Positions 22,869-35,623 of a DNA stretch of 64,000 nucleotides are shown piece after piece. Both the position numbers and the translations under genes were made by a program. Position 1 is the stretch's first letter. Each line of letters begins with the position of its first letter. The DNA is taken from the NCBI GenBank assembly GCA_031002005.1, contig JARYHS010008074.1, forward strand, positions 179,762,494-179,826,493, in the 5' to 3' direction. The notes under the pieces were generated by a model that was not told where the DNA came from, made no database searches, and saw only the letters and a program-made list of their open reading frames with translations. The stretch is from Vandiemenella viatica (taxonomy: Eukaryota > Arthropoda > Insecta > Orthoptera > Morabidae).

Positions 22869-23226
22869 TCATATATTTATATTTAAACTACTGTGATTGG
22901 TATCATTTCTGGTACATTTCATCACTTTTGTCTTGCTTTGATTTACATTCACTCCAAAATCTTCATTCAGTATTTTGTTCATGCCATTCAGTAACTTCTC
23001 TATATCCTCAGACTGTTCCGCTAACAAAAAAATATCATCAGCAAATAATAGCATAATGATTTTTTTCTCCTTGAACACTTATACCACACGAGAATTTTTT
23101 CTTTACTTCCGTTATTGCTTCCTCTTCATAGAAGATGAATATTAACTGGGATAGACTACAACATTGTCTCACACCCTTCTTAACTGATGTATATATCTCA
23201 TGATTCTCTACTTTTATTATAGCCAC
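22869..23226 (-). pseudogene. LINE reverse transcriptase fragment, frameshifted
   Basis: Two overlapping minus-strand frames together form the centre of a reverse transcriptase. The first carries IKVENHEIYTSVKKGVRQCC and SLSQLIF (canonical RQGCSLSPLLF, here with G-to-C and P-to-Q changes). The second carries MLLFADDIFLLAEQSEDIEK and VNVNQSKTKVMK. FADD is the catalytic box. The frame changes between 23078 and 23038. No start, endonuclease or 3' end is visible. A sister relic with the same words lies at 44740-45290. Confidence 0.85.
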
Positions 23227-25992
23227 TTGATTCTTATATAGTTTATAAAGTATTCTTTAGGAGCTACATTTTAATTTAAACAAGCATTCATGATTAGATA
23301 TTCATTTAGCTTATCCTCTGAATTATTCTCATAGATCAAACGTCTAGATATATAACAATAAAAGATAAATTAATCACAGAGATCGAAACTGTCTAACTAA
23401 GTATATTTTATTCAGATTCTAAAACACAAGAACGAAATGTAACATCTGTCAATATCTGACAACACTGTAATGTTTATTGTAGATTTCGAGATTCTAATAG
23501 TCCTGATTCGAGCTGACAGGCAATTTAACTCGGATAATATATGTTGATATTTATTAAACTTGATAATTGCTGGTTGAAACGATCACTGCTTCTAGTTTCC
23601 AGAAAGCTGAATGAGGAACCATAAAAAGAATTAAACTTCCTTGCCAGTAATTACAACGAAATGCAAAAACATTAAAACTGAAATTACTAACAATTTGAAG
23701 AATTTTAACATTTCTTTGAAATATGATAAATAGTCTCTATATAATGAAAAAATGTAGATGGCACAGCATTTTATGTTAATGTCTTTTAATTAAAATGTTA
23801 ACTAGAAAATAAATTCAACAGAATTACAAAGACTTACACATTCATTCAAACCATTTCACATACAGAACAAAATACCGTACATTAACGAATCAGTCTCACG
23901 TATCTACAATAAATGAACCATTAATTTAATTTTACATCAAATCAGTTAGTTACAGTCTAAATGAAAGGAACCGCAGTTATTACAACATCAAAACACGAAA
24001 GTTATGACTTTATCATCTGAATGTACGGTACGTCTGAGCTCTGAAAGATGGTTTCCTAAATTCTTCAGTCAGAAAGAAGCCATATAAGCAGGATGCTCCT
24101 CCGGTATTTCCGTTCCTCGGCGTAACTTCTTGAATGCATTCTGTTATTCGCCTTGCCGTTTTATTGCAGCTCTCCATAAAATATATTTGCAACCATGTTT
24201 CGGTTTATTTTTTCTTTCAAATATTTCAATATTTTCTTCCAACCCGCGTCGAAATGGCAGAGCTGTGCTTTTGAGGAAAAATGAGAACCAGTCCATTGCT
24301 GCTGCTCGCTCCCTGTTTACTGGTACCTGTTTCTCATCCCAACAACGTCTGGTTCCCTGTATTTTTCTCAGTTTCTGCAGAATTAACTTGCCGCCGTCCG
24401 TTTAGTTGTTGAGTAATCTGGGCTTCATTTTTGTTTCCCTTTGTGAGAATTGTTAGCCAGTTCTATTTGTTTAGCGTTTGGAGTTTGCGCGGACCAGACA
24501 AAGGTTCTCCCAGTTCGGGGTGGCATTCAAAAGGCATTCATTTGCTTAAAACATTTTAATTGTTCATCGAAGGAAAAGCACTGTTTCTTCATATTCTTCG
24601 ATTTGAAACTTTAATCATCGAAGTGGATATAATGAAATATGTAAATCGGTAAATATATATCAAATTCTCGTTGCTGAGATGCAGTTTTTAACTTTTAATT
24701 AATCTTCTATTGCTAAGCATTTTTCTCGAAGAACAAAGAATACATTTAATTGGAAATAAATCCTAGCACTTTCTTTAATTGCCTTCTAAGTGATGAAACG
24801 CACGCTTTTTTTTTATTTTTATAGATTTTTTTTGCTGCGTTTTAAAACTAAATTAAATAATTAAATAGAAAAATAAAATGTTAACAGGACAGTAATAATC
24901 AAAATTTCATTAATATCACTTTTCTTACTACATTTTTTGCTTGAATAAATCCATAAAATTTTACTAAAAGGCTAAAAATCTAAAGTAATTGGAAAATTAG
25001 TAACAGTAACTTAAATTATGGTTTAAGTAATAATAAAAAAACCAATCAAGTTCACACTGTAACGAAATAATTTGTTCACTTGCTATAAGAATTAAATAAT
25101 GCTAATGGCGATATAGTTACTGCTTCATAGAATAATAAACAGGTATTCAATATTATTCTAAGAAACTTTACAAAAACTACAATTAATTAATTTTATTATT
25201 ATTAATTTTAACTGGGATTGAGCTAAAGCTAGTCATCTAATTACCCCTTATATATTTTTTTTTTTAATTTTCTTTTGTAATTGGAGTGTTAAATTCCTCC
25301 CCTTTTACTCTTCCATTTACAAATTTTAATTTTAAATTCCTTAAGCGTTTGTGGTAAATATTTTCTTTACTATATTTATTATTTTTTATTGTGTGTGTAC
25401 GTTTGTCGTACACTCTCTAAAGCAATTTAGGAAAGATGTTTAACGATTAAAATAGTCGGTATTAGATACTAGTTCGTGTTAAAATCAAATAAAGAGATGG
25501 TGAACTATTCCTTAAATGTTCTTATAATGTTTTATGCTAAAAAGAATTGTTTCTGAAATACGACTAAATATCGGTAGATTTTAATTATTTTATTAGCACT
25601 TTAAGCTAAAGGCATTTATATTTTATCGACCAACTCAAGTGCCTGCGTGATTATTTCCAACATGTCTTTAGTTATTTGCCTTGTTTGCTTTCCTTCTTAT
25701 TTTATAATTCAGTAGTCACGAATGATACTTGAATGATGGTCACCAATTTTTAATTATAAGTGCTAATTTATTGCATGAAATTTAAAAATCGTAGTCGTTA
25801 TTCTACATGGCAATATTCTGGTAAATTACAGCTAGCAATATCATCGCGTTTTGTTTTTGGATGTGGAAGAAATGCACTATATTACAACTTGCTGTTATAC
25901 AACAGCTGATTAAACAAAAAAAAATCGTCTCATCTGTGTACACTGAAAAGTTCTAGGGCTCAACGATAGAGTATTCTGTGCCGTCATCTGTG
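23227..25992. other. Long AT-rich stretch without recognisable genes
   Basis: A 91-codon frame at 24130-24405 lies in a slightly less AT-rich part but has no motif. The rest is very AT-rich, with T runs near 24807 and 25255. No repeat family seen elsewhere in the window is represented. Confidence 0.5.
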
Positions 25993-26000
25993 TTCTAGTG

Positions 26001-27907
26001 CAATATTTTTCAACCCAAGGACCAAACATAACTCTACGGACCACTAACTTAGATGGGCGTTATTTTTTATCTACATGTATGTTATTAACCAACCCTGAAG
26101 ACAGTTATCGGCTCCTGTTACGGTCCCTTGAGACCTTGATCTGCGACAAGGCCTGGATCAAACTTTACCCTTAAAACAACGCTATTATCTTTGATGCCAC
26201 ATGCAAACACATTTTACTGTAGTAACAATGTAGTCGTATCCTCACATCATGGAAACACTAGATTTTTGCTGGTCGTTGAAATATTGATGGCTTTTAAAAA
26301 GTTTAATTTAAATGCATACGGCTATTACTCTCAGTACCTGGGAGACCGATCTTTGCTCGGCATCTTTCGATTTCTGTTCAGTATCCAAGATTTCGAGTAA
26401 GGATTTATTAATGTAAAAGGCTCGAAGGCTTCCTAGGCGTTTTGAGGTGCACAATTAACTAAAGAAAAGCTTAACTAACATCAGAAGGCTTACTGGTACC
26501 TGAACCTTCTACGTAATGAGGTTAGAGCCGTTTTCGAGAAACCAAATACAAAAATTGTTCCTTAAAAAAAAAAAAATCGTGTTAAAAACTCGAAAAGCGA
26601 AACGTTATCTACATATGAAATTTCATCCAAATCGCTAGATCTATTTGCAAGACCTCTTCCTAAATTGCTTTCAAATAAAAATTCTATTATTATGTTAAAT
26701 AGAAATCTTAATGCCAGTCAGGGATTAATTAATGGTGTGATATTTGTGGTAATTCAAGGGATTCTACGATTACCCTTGATGATGGATTCTTATGTAACTC
26801 GACGAGAAAAATTGAAAGTAATATATATATATATATATCGCTTAGTTCTCGAAATATCGTATCTCAGAATTGACGTGGTTGTTTGAAATGCGACCTGGAC
26901 CCAGAGGATAAATTTCGCCATAGCCAAGTTTGATGATGAATTCGTATGAAACTCGTCGAGACAAATCGAAAATAAAGAATTTATTTTTCTGATATCTCAA
27001 GTGAAGAGGTAATAGGATTATGTTCGGCCTGGACCACAAAAAAATCCACCAAAACCACTATGTCGTAGAAAAGTACTTTCAATGTTTTGTTTTGCTCCTA
27101 GTGGTTGTTGTTAGGTTGAAATACGGCCTGGACCAGAAGAAACGTCGCCAAAAGCACAAGGAACTGTGCCTATAACTGATTTTTGACATGCTATATCTCG
27201 AAAGCCAAGCGAGATATCAAGAACATTTATTGTTTATTTTCGATATGTTTCGTCGAGTTTTATAAGAATTCATCATCAGATTGTGACGTCACGGTAATGA
27301 TAGAACATCACTCCGATAAAACTATGCTCATACCTCGCGTGGTAGTATTTAATGACAAACTAACAACCACTTTGTAAGGTCATAAAGTAAACGATGATTA
27401 CTTTATAACTGGTACCGGTAATATTATTTTCAAAGAAGTTTCTGTAAAGTATGATAAATTTTTAATTATCATCCTTTTTAAATGATTTATAATTAATCTT
27501 GCAGTGCTAATATTTCCACGGGTCAGCTTTCTAGGCTTTCTAGTACCTGAATTGTCTACGAGATGGAGTTAGTGCCGTTTTTGAGATACCGAGTGAAAAA
27601 ATTGTTCGTATTTTGTAAACTCGATTTTTTATAGGGAAGACAACTATTTAGGTAATCGTAAAAGTCAAAACGTTATCTAAATATCAAATTTCATCCACAT
27701 CGTCATAGCCGTTTCCGAGATCCGAAATATATATTTATACAAGAATTGCTCGTTTAAATATATAAGACATAAGCTCATAAAGTACGAATTCCATATCCAT
27801 TTCTTGTGAACAATTTTTACTAACCTATTTTTTATTGTCATGTCTTACATTCAATTAGAATTAAAATTTTAATAATCTGACTGTGGACCACAGGTTGAGA
27901 AACACTG
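26001..27907. mobile_element. hAT-like element with 8-bp target duplication and complex internal repeats
   Basis: The left end CAATATTTTTCAACCCAAGG and the reverse-complemented right end CAGTGTTTCTCAACCTGTGG are related 20-bp terminal repeats of the widespread CAGTGTTTCTCAACC hAT type. They are followed inside by ACCAAA and TCCACAG. Flanks TTCTAGTG (25993-26000) and TTTTGGTG (27908-27915) agree at six of eight positions, a decayed 8-bp duplication. The 1.9-kb interior has no transposase but holds several direct and inverted repeats (next entry). This is an old, non-autonomous copy. Confidence 0.72.
26440..27735. repeat. Array of diverged direct and inverted repeats
   Basis: Block 1 (about 26490-26640) and block 2 (about 27540-27725) share, in order, GGTACCTGAA/AGTACCTGAA, CTACG, GCCGTTTT, CGAGA/TGAGA, AAAATTGTTC, AACGTTATCTA and AAATTTCATCCA, so they are direct repeats about 1 kb apart. 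Between them a shorter unit (GATGATGAATTCGTATGAAA, CTCGTCGAGA, AATCGAAAATAA) occurs near 26780 and 26930 and in reverse complement near 27180-27285. CCTGGACC occurs near 26895, 27030 and 27128. A (TA)n run lies at about 26820-26838. Confidence 0.7.
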
Positions 27908-28040
27908 TTTTGGTGATTTATCAACTTAGAATATTGGCCGTTCCTTGCTGCGTATGGGCTGGTATGCATTCATGGAGAGGCGCGATCGGTGGTTCGAATC
28001 CGGCCTTGAGTGTGGCTGGTTTTAATTGAGTGTTTCTACC
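27908..28040 (+). other. tRNA-like B box, possible SINE head
   Basis: GGTTCGAATCC at 27991-28001 is a perfect polymerase III B box preceded by GATCGGT. The sequence ahead (GGGCTGGTATGCATTCATGG) could be a poor A box. No acceptor stem pairing and no known SINE body follow, so it is neither a functional tRNA nor one of the families here. Confidence 0.3.
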
Positions 28041-29136
28041 GAACTTGTTGCTATCGGTTTACATGGGAAATAATATATACAGCTAGAGCATTCAGATTCA
28101 CACTCCCAGAAATATCTTAAACTGAAATACATTACCTACATGCAGTTATTAATAACAAACTTGCAGAATTAACTACAACGAGTTATAGCTTACTAAATAG
28201 CTTCATTTAAGTAGAATACTTAGTGACTCTTCTACTGCAGCTACATGAAATCAGTTCACTCAAGATCACGCAGTGTTAACTGCCTCCTATCTTCGCCGTT
28301 AGGTTGGGCTGGTGAGGTTACGACATGTATTCCGCTGGTCGTTCATGCCTGTTTGGTTTATGTTAACGATAGGTGATAGCAAACAGGTACTGCATTAACA
28401 GACAGAATTAATATTCGCGTTCCTACACGCTGCCTTGAGCTTAGATAGTAAATAATGATTGCGTTTAGAAGACTGAGTTAACTTCCAGGATAATATGATC
28501 CGTGAACTACCATCTTCCGCTTGAAGCTATGGTTTGGAGTTAACGAATCAAATTATGAGACCATAAGCAGAATTTACTTGGTAGCAACCTATATTCCCTT
28601 GGTTTTCCATAGGTCACTACCACATAAAAATAGGACTGATATTCCAACGCTATAAATAGAAAGCCGTGATAGCAGAATCACAAATTTGACATAAATAAAC
28701 ACTCCATTCATAGGATTTATATTATTCTTAGCTTTCTCACTTTTGTACACAGGATCACTGTTTCTGTATAAAAAAGATAGATTTATGATATTACAAACTG
28801 GCGATGGTTCGTTCAACACGGATTCACACTAGCCTTCTTGATAGCGCTCCGCTTTATACGCAGTTATTATTTCACCTTAATTAAGGACAATCTAGTACTT
28901 AATTTTTTTAATCTCAAAATTGCGTTGGTTTAATTCCGTCAATGAAGCTACGCTATCATTGAATTTTATATAAAAGAAGTTGTTCACCCTCCACACACGA
29001 AATAAAGTAATGGTGAAAAATTCCGATTTAGTCCATTCTTCCTGCCGATACAAAATCATTAAATAGACGTTAAGATTTATCGTATATATATCAGCCCAAC
29101 TGGTTTTAACAATTATATGACCGAAACAACTATTTA
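28041..29136. other. Unassigned AT-rich DNA
   Basis: No repeat or coding signature. The 110-codon frame at 28892-29224 runs into the inverted arm of the next transposon and is a by-product of it. Confidence 0.5.
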
Positions 29137-31017
29137 CAAAGGGTCTAGCGGAATAAGATAGTGAAAAGTGCCCCTGGTCCATCCCATTCATGGGGCATAC
29201 CAGTTCATAGATCTTGGTTAGCATAGCCTTCGGAACGAATTTTATTTCAATGCCACCACTCTAGGGTGAGCTACGGGGGTGAATGTGCCATTGGGTCCTA
29301 AATGCATAACTCGTGAAATCAATGCGGGAAAATTCTGAAAAAAATCAGGGACATGCAAATTGCTACAGGAAATATCTAGTACTTTTGTGGAATTTTTGGC
29401 GCATTTTACAATGTTTTATCGCAATTTGTTTATATCGAGTTCCTAGTAAGCAAAGTCATTTCCTTGAGTGACAACGTTTAGATTTTTACTGTAGAATCAT
29501 CTATGGGCACTATATCTACGGTTCAGATTTCAGATCTGTCAGAGTGGTGCAACATAGCGAAAAAAAATAAAAACTGAATTTTATGCCATGTGGTTGCCTA
29601 CCACACAGGGGCCCTTACAGTGGGTACGCACTTCATAATTACAGTTGTGAGACGGGTGCTGAAATATTATTTTATTGATTTCTAAGTTTTTGTTTGCCAA
29701 ATGAAAGTAGTGGCTTATAGGATTAATTAAAGCTACTAAATAATCCACGAAAAAGAACAACTTAATATATTTTTCAGGCATTTCTTGCTAGGAATATATT
29801 TTTGCAGTGCAAAGCACTCAAAACAAAAATCACAGGGCGTAACAACATTTTTCCCACCCTTAAGTTTAATCTTCGTCGCTATCCGTTTCTATAACAGGAT
29901 TTGCATGAATGTCGTCAAAAAACCTGCTTAGAACTTGAAACGGTCGAAAATGTTGGGATAAGTATCGAGCACTTGAAAGGTAATAAATTTCCGCAGCTAC
30001 ATGAGAACAGCATCCTATCGTTCTGCTACCGTTAGCGCATTAACAGTAGTATCGCTTGATACCCGCTTAACCTGTGGAGTTCGGCGAATAATCGATAGAG
30101 CATCTGTAAGTCTTGGCGTTAATATGGCGTGATCGAACTTCGAATTTGGTGATGTTGCACTTTTCTTTCAAATAGCTGAGATTGATTGTGTTATCATCGT
30201 TTAACATTACTGCCAAATATGGAACAGCCTGAGACAATTGGTATGAGCCCGTAAATATCACTTTCAGGTCTTTTTCAGACATTTGCGGAAAATCGTCTAT
30301 ATCTTCAGATGTTACTGCGGAAAAGAGCCTGTTTCGTCAGTTCAATCCATTTTCTATGACCTCCGTCGTCAAAGTGTTACCTACGTTTTTCTGCCTTTCT
30401 ATCTTCCCAAAAACTTCATCGAATACATCGTTATCGGAGCTTCGACGATCAGCAATCAGTCCGTTATGAAATAGTTACCGTCATGGCGGCCATCACACTA
30501 TGCCAAGCCCTCGTAAACCACTTAAGCTCGTCCGTCTTGAGCGCCTACAATATAGGCAACCAGATGCCTTAAAATTCAGTTTTTACCTTTTTTCGCTATG
30601 TTGCACCACTCGGACAGGTCTGAAATCTGAACCGTAGATATAGTGCCCATAGATGATTCTACAGTAAAAATCAAAACGTTGTCACTCAAGAAAATGACTT
30701 TGTTTACTAGGAACTCGATATAAACAAATTGCGATAAAACATTGTAAAATTCGCCCCAAAATTTCCACAAACGTACTAGATATTTCCTGCAGCAATGTGC
30801 ATGTCACTGATTTTTTTTCAGAATTTTCCCGCATTGATTTCACGAGTTATGCATTTAGGTCCCAATGGCACATTCACCCCGTAGCGCCCCCTAGAGTGGC
30901 GGCATTGAAATAAAAATCGGTCCGAAGGCTATGCTAACGAAGATCTATGAACTGGTATGCCCCATGAAGGGATGGGCCAGGAGCACTTTTCACTATCTTA
31001 TTCCGCTAGACCCTTTG
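29137..31017. mobile_element. DNA transposon with about 465-bp terminal inverted repeats
   Basis: The left arm 29137-29600 and right arm 30553-31017 are near-complete reverse complements, starting CAAAGGGTCTAGCGGAATAA and staying alike through GGTATGCCCCATGAA, TTCACGAGTTATGCATTTAG and GATATAGTGCCCATAGATGA to TTGCCTA. A few dozen substitutions and small indels separate them. Between the arms lie about 950 bp that encode the C-terminal part of a transposase on the minus strand. I found no clear target duplication. The catalytic part of the transposase is missing, so this is an internal-deletion derivative of a larger autonomous element. Confidence 0.92.
29866..30535 (-). pseudogene. Transposase C-terminal fragment with zinc-binding CxC...CCxH tail
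   Basis: In one minus-strand frame the sequence reads from about 30460 through ADRRSSDNDVFDEVFGKIER, broken by a stop near 30340. It goes on with MSEKDLKVIFTGSYQLSQAV (the start at 30282), EVRSRHINAKTYRCSIDYSP, a stop, GIKRYYC, a stop replacing one residue, then CANGSRTIGCCSHVAA and IYYLSSARYLSQ. It ends at TAA 29866-29868 after ETDSDED. The C-x-C...G-C-C-x-H arrangement is SWIM-like and recurs in transposon-encoded proteins of arthropods and cnidarians as I remember them; the superfamily name is uncertain. Three in-frame stops and loss of the upstream DDE region make it non-functional. Its position inside the long inverted arms identifies it as the element's own transposase. Confidence 0.8.
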
Positions 31018-34000
31018 GGAATTATCTGCGAAATTGAAAATAGCAGCAATTAGCGAATTGCTCACAACTGACAAAATGTCATGTAATAATTTAGAGTGGT
31101 TTAATTGCAATTGACTATCAAAATTGTATAAAAATCATTTTTTAACCGGTAAACAAGGATAACGCAGCCCAATAATTGGTAGTCCCAACATTTTTATTTG
31201 AGGCATATGACGGTTTCGTTAGTAGTGTCAGCAGGAAGGAGATATCATGTTTTAACTTCTTGCGTTTTTCATAGCACTATAAACAATTCTGTTTAATGTA
31301 AAGATGCTCTGAATTGCATTACACATTCTTTTTGTTGCTGCATATTACAGTATTGCTTCAGTTGTGACGTTGAGTAAACTTTGTGTGGAGTGTTGAGATA
31401 ATCCACAGCATCCAAGACTAATAAGAAAATTTGAAGGCTTATAATTGAGTGTTACGTTGGAGTAGCTTTGCCATCAGTTTATCGTCTTGAATAAGGAACA
31501 ACGTCCGTTCAAAGCTCCTATAATCCGAAATACTTGTCGTTTTCTCTATACCAAGAAGTTTACTGTTTAAGACAATTTTGACCCCTGGTGTGGACGTTAG
31601 GAATCTTCCAAATGGCAGGATTCCTCTCCTTTCTGCATAGCACTGGGCTTCTCATCCAGCAGTAAATAACAAAAACTAAACTCTTCAAACAGGCAGAACA
31701 TTATTAAGCTAACAATGTCCTGTATAAGTCTCCGCGATATATAATTAGATCTAGATTTGTATCTATTCGTAGTTTTATTTCTTTCTTTAACAACAGACTA
31801 CTCTCTGACTTTATTCGTATTCTGTGACTCCAAGTGGCTGATTAATGTTGGCGAAATATAACTAATCTACTCAAAAGTATAGCAATGAAATCAACTTTTT
31901 TTTTTTTAATCTCTACCCTCAAGGGGACTTTTTGTTGTCTTTTTGTCGTGTAGGTTGCATAATTTTCGCGCGCAGGTGCTAGATACGCTAGTTCTCCAAA
32001 ACCTTCCACCCGTCTGGATAGACTCTAGAGGAAATCACTGCGTATCTCTGTGAAATTGTGAAGGTCTTAAATATAAGAAACGACCTTCTGCGTGAAAATT
32101 CAGTCGACAAGGTAGAGGATTTTTTATTTTTATTTTTTATTTTTGTTAAGTAAATAGCGTCACACAAAGGTGAGTGATCCTCTTCGACCTGATTAACGCA
32201 ATTTGCCAGCCACCAGCTCCCCCCATCTGACCCACCAAATAGTTCCCCCTGCCTTGACGACTGAGCCTCCAGATGGGCGCTTGTTTCTGTATCTGAGATC
32301 TACACAACTTTACAGAGATGCATTCTGACTTAATTATTAGGCTCATGAGGGGACCATAATTTACCTACTAGCATTCTTCCTTCATGACAATCAGTAGATT
32401 ATTTTATGAGTTTCCACGTTGCTTACCGTTAATTACCAAATCATGATTTTTTAGATTATTTTGAAAGGTATTAATGTATTTTGTATTAATTTAGAATATC
32501 GTAAGGATTACGAGATGATGTTCTCTTGTGTCTAGCTAGATGGAACCGCTGTAGGCAGGGGTGGTGTTCTTTCGGTTGGCCTACAGACTTTATTTGGGAC
32601 GTTTATCTTTCTGTCCAACTAGCTCTTGTGTGAGAAGATTATTCAAACCACAAGAAAAGTGAGCTAGAGTCTCTCATTCGGATATTGACAAAAACTAAAC
32701 GCCAGCCGCCCATTAGGCATTGTTATAACACATTAGATGAACACTTAGATATGAAACAAACCGGCATTGCTGAAACTTGAAAATACGGTACAAAAATACA
32801 ATAATTATGGAGACATACTTCTCAGAATTGGAAGGTTACCATGGTTTATCAAACAATGACAAAGAATAAACATCAACTGTCCATAAAATAGAAAATTATG
32901 TAAAATTAGACTGTGTGTCACTGTTTGCTTGACAGCCAACGAATCATATTTGGTGTCTAGCTTCGGGTTGTTTAAACTGAGTCCTATGTACGCGTGGACA
33001 AAATAAAGGATAAAACTCACCACATTCATTACAATTAAATACTGGACAAGTAAAGAGAAGTAAATGGTTAGTAGCATAAAATATTAACTCGTGGGTATTT
33101 CATTTAAGAAGTGGTTTCACGTATCCATGCCACAAAGCATAATTATTAAGTTTCTGGTGCATAAAGGTTTTAAACGAGCAGAATTCTTTTAGAGATAGTG
33201 TTCATAGTGCAGCATTAATACAGTTTTGAAGCCTCAGCTGCATAAGTCGCTAAGGTCGCACAGTAATTGATAACCTCACTCACGAATGTGGTTCAGAAAC
33301 GATCATCGTACCGCAGATAACTTCATAAGTCAAAAACCTTATTCGTGATTACAGATTTCTGAAATTGATGCAACGACTGCTATAAGTAATAAATGCGCAG
33401 ATATAATTACTGATAAGTATTTGCATTTACCCTAATCTACTTTACATAGAGTGAACATACCAAAAGGCTTCCATCAGAAGGAGACTCATCGTTTGTTCGC
33501 GATCTTACGAATAATGTGTACACCACTACTCTACCGAAACAAGGGGGTCGACTATGCGATAGGTTTTCATGAATGTCTTGTAGGATGATGATGATAATAT
33601 TGTGTGTGTCGATTATCCACTTAAAGGAAGTAAGAACGCCTAAAATTACTGTAAACTTTTTCGTAACCTTAGAGATGCTTATTTGTCCAATAGATGCGAT
33701 AATATTATGGGCAGCATTCTGTTTATGTAGGATAATCTTTGACCCACACTGCTACTGCTATGCAAGCTAATCGAGAAAAAAAACTGCGATGATAATCTTT
33801 TAATGACCCTCTTTCCCTATAATCTCTTACTAACATAAAGTTACATTCGTCAAAAAATATTTAGACTGAAAGAAATTTTCCAATTGCTAAAAGCTACAAG
33901 AATCGGCAAGCAAGTTACGTACGTGTCTAATGAGTTTTTATGTAGAAGTAACAAACCTGCCAAAACAAAGGAAAAAAATATGCGGGTAAAATGGAGGCCT

Positions 34001-34310
34001 AGTTTCTCAAATCTTGTTTCCATTTGATAGACCTGTGCATTATTATGGTTAGATATTAATCAAGAATGAGGGTCGCTATCCAACTGACAAACAAACCTCC
34101 TTCACGAATGTAATAATTATGTCAGAAATATCATTATTATTTAGTGAGATACTAGTGCATCAGTACCTCATTATAGCTGCTCCCGCTTGCTCTTTATTTA
34201 TAAATGAGTCGAAAAATATTATTTCCTGTAGTAACTTAGATTTACTGCACAGGAAGATATCCTTAACACGGTTGCGTGGATACCACATATGCAAAAATTA
34301 CAGCTTTATC
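31018..34310. other. Long unassigned stretch
   Basis: T-rich runs lie at about 31894-31908 and 32118-32145. The pair CTGTAGGC and GCCTACAG (about 32549-32586) forms an 8-bp hairpin. The segment 31940-32090 is less AT-rich and looks as if it could be part of an older transposon, but I cannot name it. No coding signature. Confidence 0.4.
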
Positions 34311-34495
34311 TAGGTTGTCTGGTGACTCAATGGTTAAGGTATCTGAGTAGAAATAGAAAGGTTCCAAACTCGAATCACAGACTCAGTTGTGATTTTCAGA
34401 GGCCCTAAGGTCGACCTTCACCTCTGGCACAGCTTGCTGTGTAACGTGAAGTACGCCAGAACGGTTCCGTGGTTAGGATTCCTCATTAAGCTGAA
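34311..34495 (+). repeat. SINE family B, copy 1 (tRNA-derived)
   Basis: The head TGGTGACTCAATGGTTAAGG is A-box-like, and the B box has decayed to AACTCGAATCACAGA. The body (GATTTTCAGAGGCCC, CTTCACCTCTGGCACAGCTT, GCTGTGTAACGTGAAGTACG) matches, in order, the minus-strand copies at 61065-61320 and, more distantly, 61486-61700. No A tail or target duplication is clear. Confidence 0.78.
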
Positions 34496-35458
34496 GAACC
34501 CTTATATCAGCTATGATTTCAGGGTTATGCCAGTTAATAACGACAATATCATTGCGCGCTATATCGGAAACTCTCTCACTTGGCAGCACAACAACTTTTC
34601 GGAATCTCCAGAACGACAATGGCATACGATAATTTAAACTTGAACAGGTTCAGCTTAGTCCATAGTTAAATTAAGAACTGAACAGGTTTGGTTGTAAATA
34701 AGTTCACATTTTCACACAGTTAATGACATACTATACTCGGAAACAAATGTGTTGAAATAGATGTTTTCAAGCGTTCAGCTCTGAAATCTTCATTTCTTAT
34801 TTCAACAGAAAGTGTAAAATAACTATTTAATCTTGTCGTTCTGGTAGCACTTTACTCTATCTTGAGCTAACAAGTAAGAAACAGGTCTCTGTTATATGTT
34901 TTAAAAAATTACGATCCATTGCAATTGCTACTTCGCAAAATTACATCAAAGTGTCAGAATTTTTGACCAAACAAGAAGCTTCAACGTGATATTGTTACTA
35001 TTATGTTTATTTCTTTTTAAAACATCCCTGTAATTAATCAAATTATTTGTCATTGGAGCTTCCTAAAAAGAGTTTGAGGTATGCTGGTTGTTATAATGGC
35101 ATTGTGAACTTATGTTTGCTATGGACTTTCAATACTTACACAATCGTGGTTCCTAACAAGAAATTATAAATTCAAAATTAAATATTCCCCGTGATCATGG
35201 TGGAATAAAAGTATAATGTATAGGATTGCTTAAGAGCCTATATCTGTTTTTTATCAATCATTGAAGTACAAATTATTTTCTTTTATTTAATGAAAAGTGT
35301 ATTTAAATGTATAACAGCAAGGTTTAAATAATATGTGAGCCAAACGGAAATCTACAATATCAGATTATCAAAATCACAGAAAACACGCAGCAACTAATAA
35401 ACGACTGTTAAATTAAAAATTCATTTTATGAAACAAATCAGATTTTATGAGAAGTTGC
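34496..35458. other. Unassigned AT-rich DNA
   Basis: No recognisable feature; an 82-codon frame (34389-34637) begins in the SINE and has no motif. Confidence 0.4.
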
Positions 35459-35623
35459 TTAGTCCATGTTGAGCAGCTCATCAACTGATTTGATAGTTTC
35501 TGTTGGTATCTTTATGTCCAGCTGTTTTGGAACGATATGGTATTCAAATTGTTCGCTGTTGTTCCAATTAACATGCAAATCTTCTTGTTTACTTAATTCA
35601 TAAATGCTGTGGAGTTGTTGCAT
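35459..35623 (-). CDS. Possible small open frame or exon fragment (54 aa), unknown
   Basis: An ATG at 35621-35623 opens 54 codons ending at TAA 35459-35461. The product is hydrophilic and balanced (starts MQQLHSIYELSKQEDLHVNW, ends SVDELLNMD). Its composition is more protein-like than the Leu/Ser/Phe-rich chance frames of this AT-rich window. A stop lies five codons upstream. Farther upstream on the same strand, in other frames, are stretches such as QTFHDQLETWINMNRKRGK (about 35705-35765) that also look coding. So this may be the last exon, or the decayed 3' end, of a transposon gene. I do not recognise the family. Confidence 0.3.
   Translation of the reverse strand: MQQLHSIYELSKQEDLHVNWNNSEQFEYHIVPKQLDIKIPTETIKSVDELLNMD

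Noticed and set aside
28892..29224. 110-codon minus-strand frame
   Set aside because: Its N-terminal third lies in the left inverted arm of the 29137-31017 transposon and the rest is unrelated AT-rich DNA; the same arm sequence is non-coding on the other side.
29581..29781. 66-codon minus-strand frame inside the long-armed transposon
   Set aside because: It lies downstream of the transposase stop and across the inner edge of the left arm, with no motif.
29131..31024. A target duplication for the long-armed transposon
   Set aside because: Flanks (CTATTTA left, GGAATTA right) show no convincing direct repeat of 2-10 bp adjacent to the arms.
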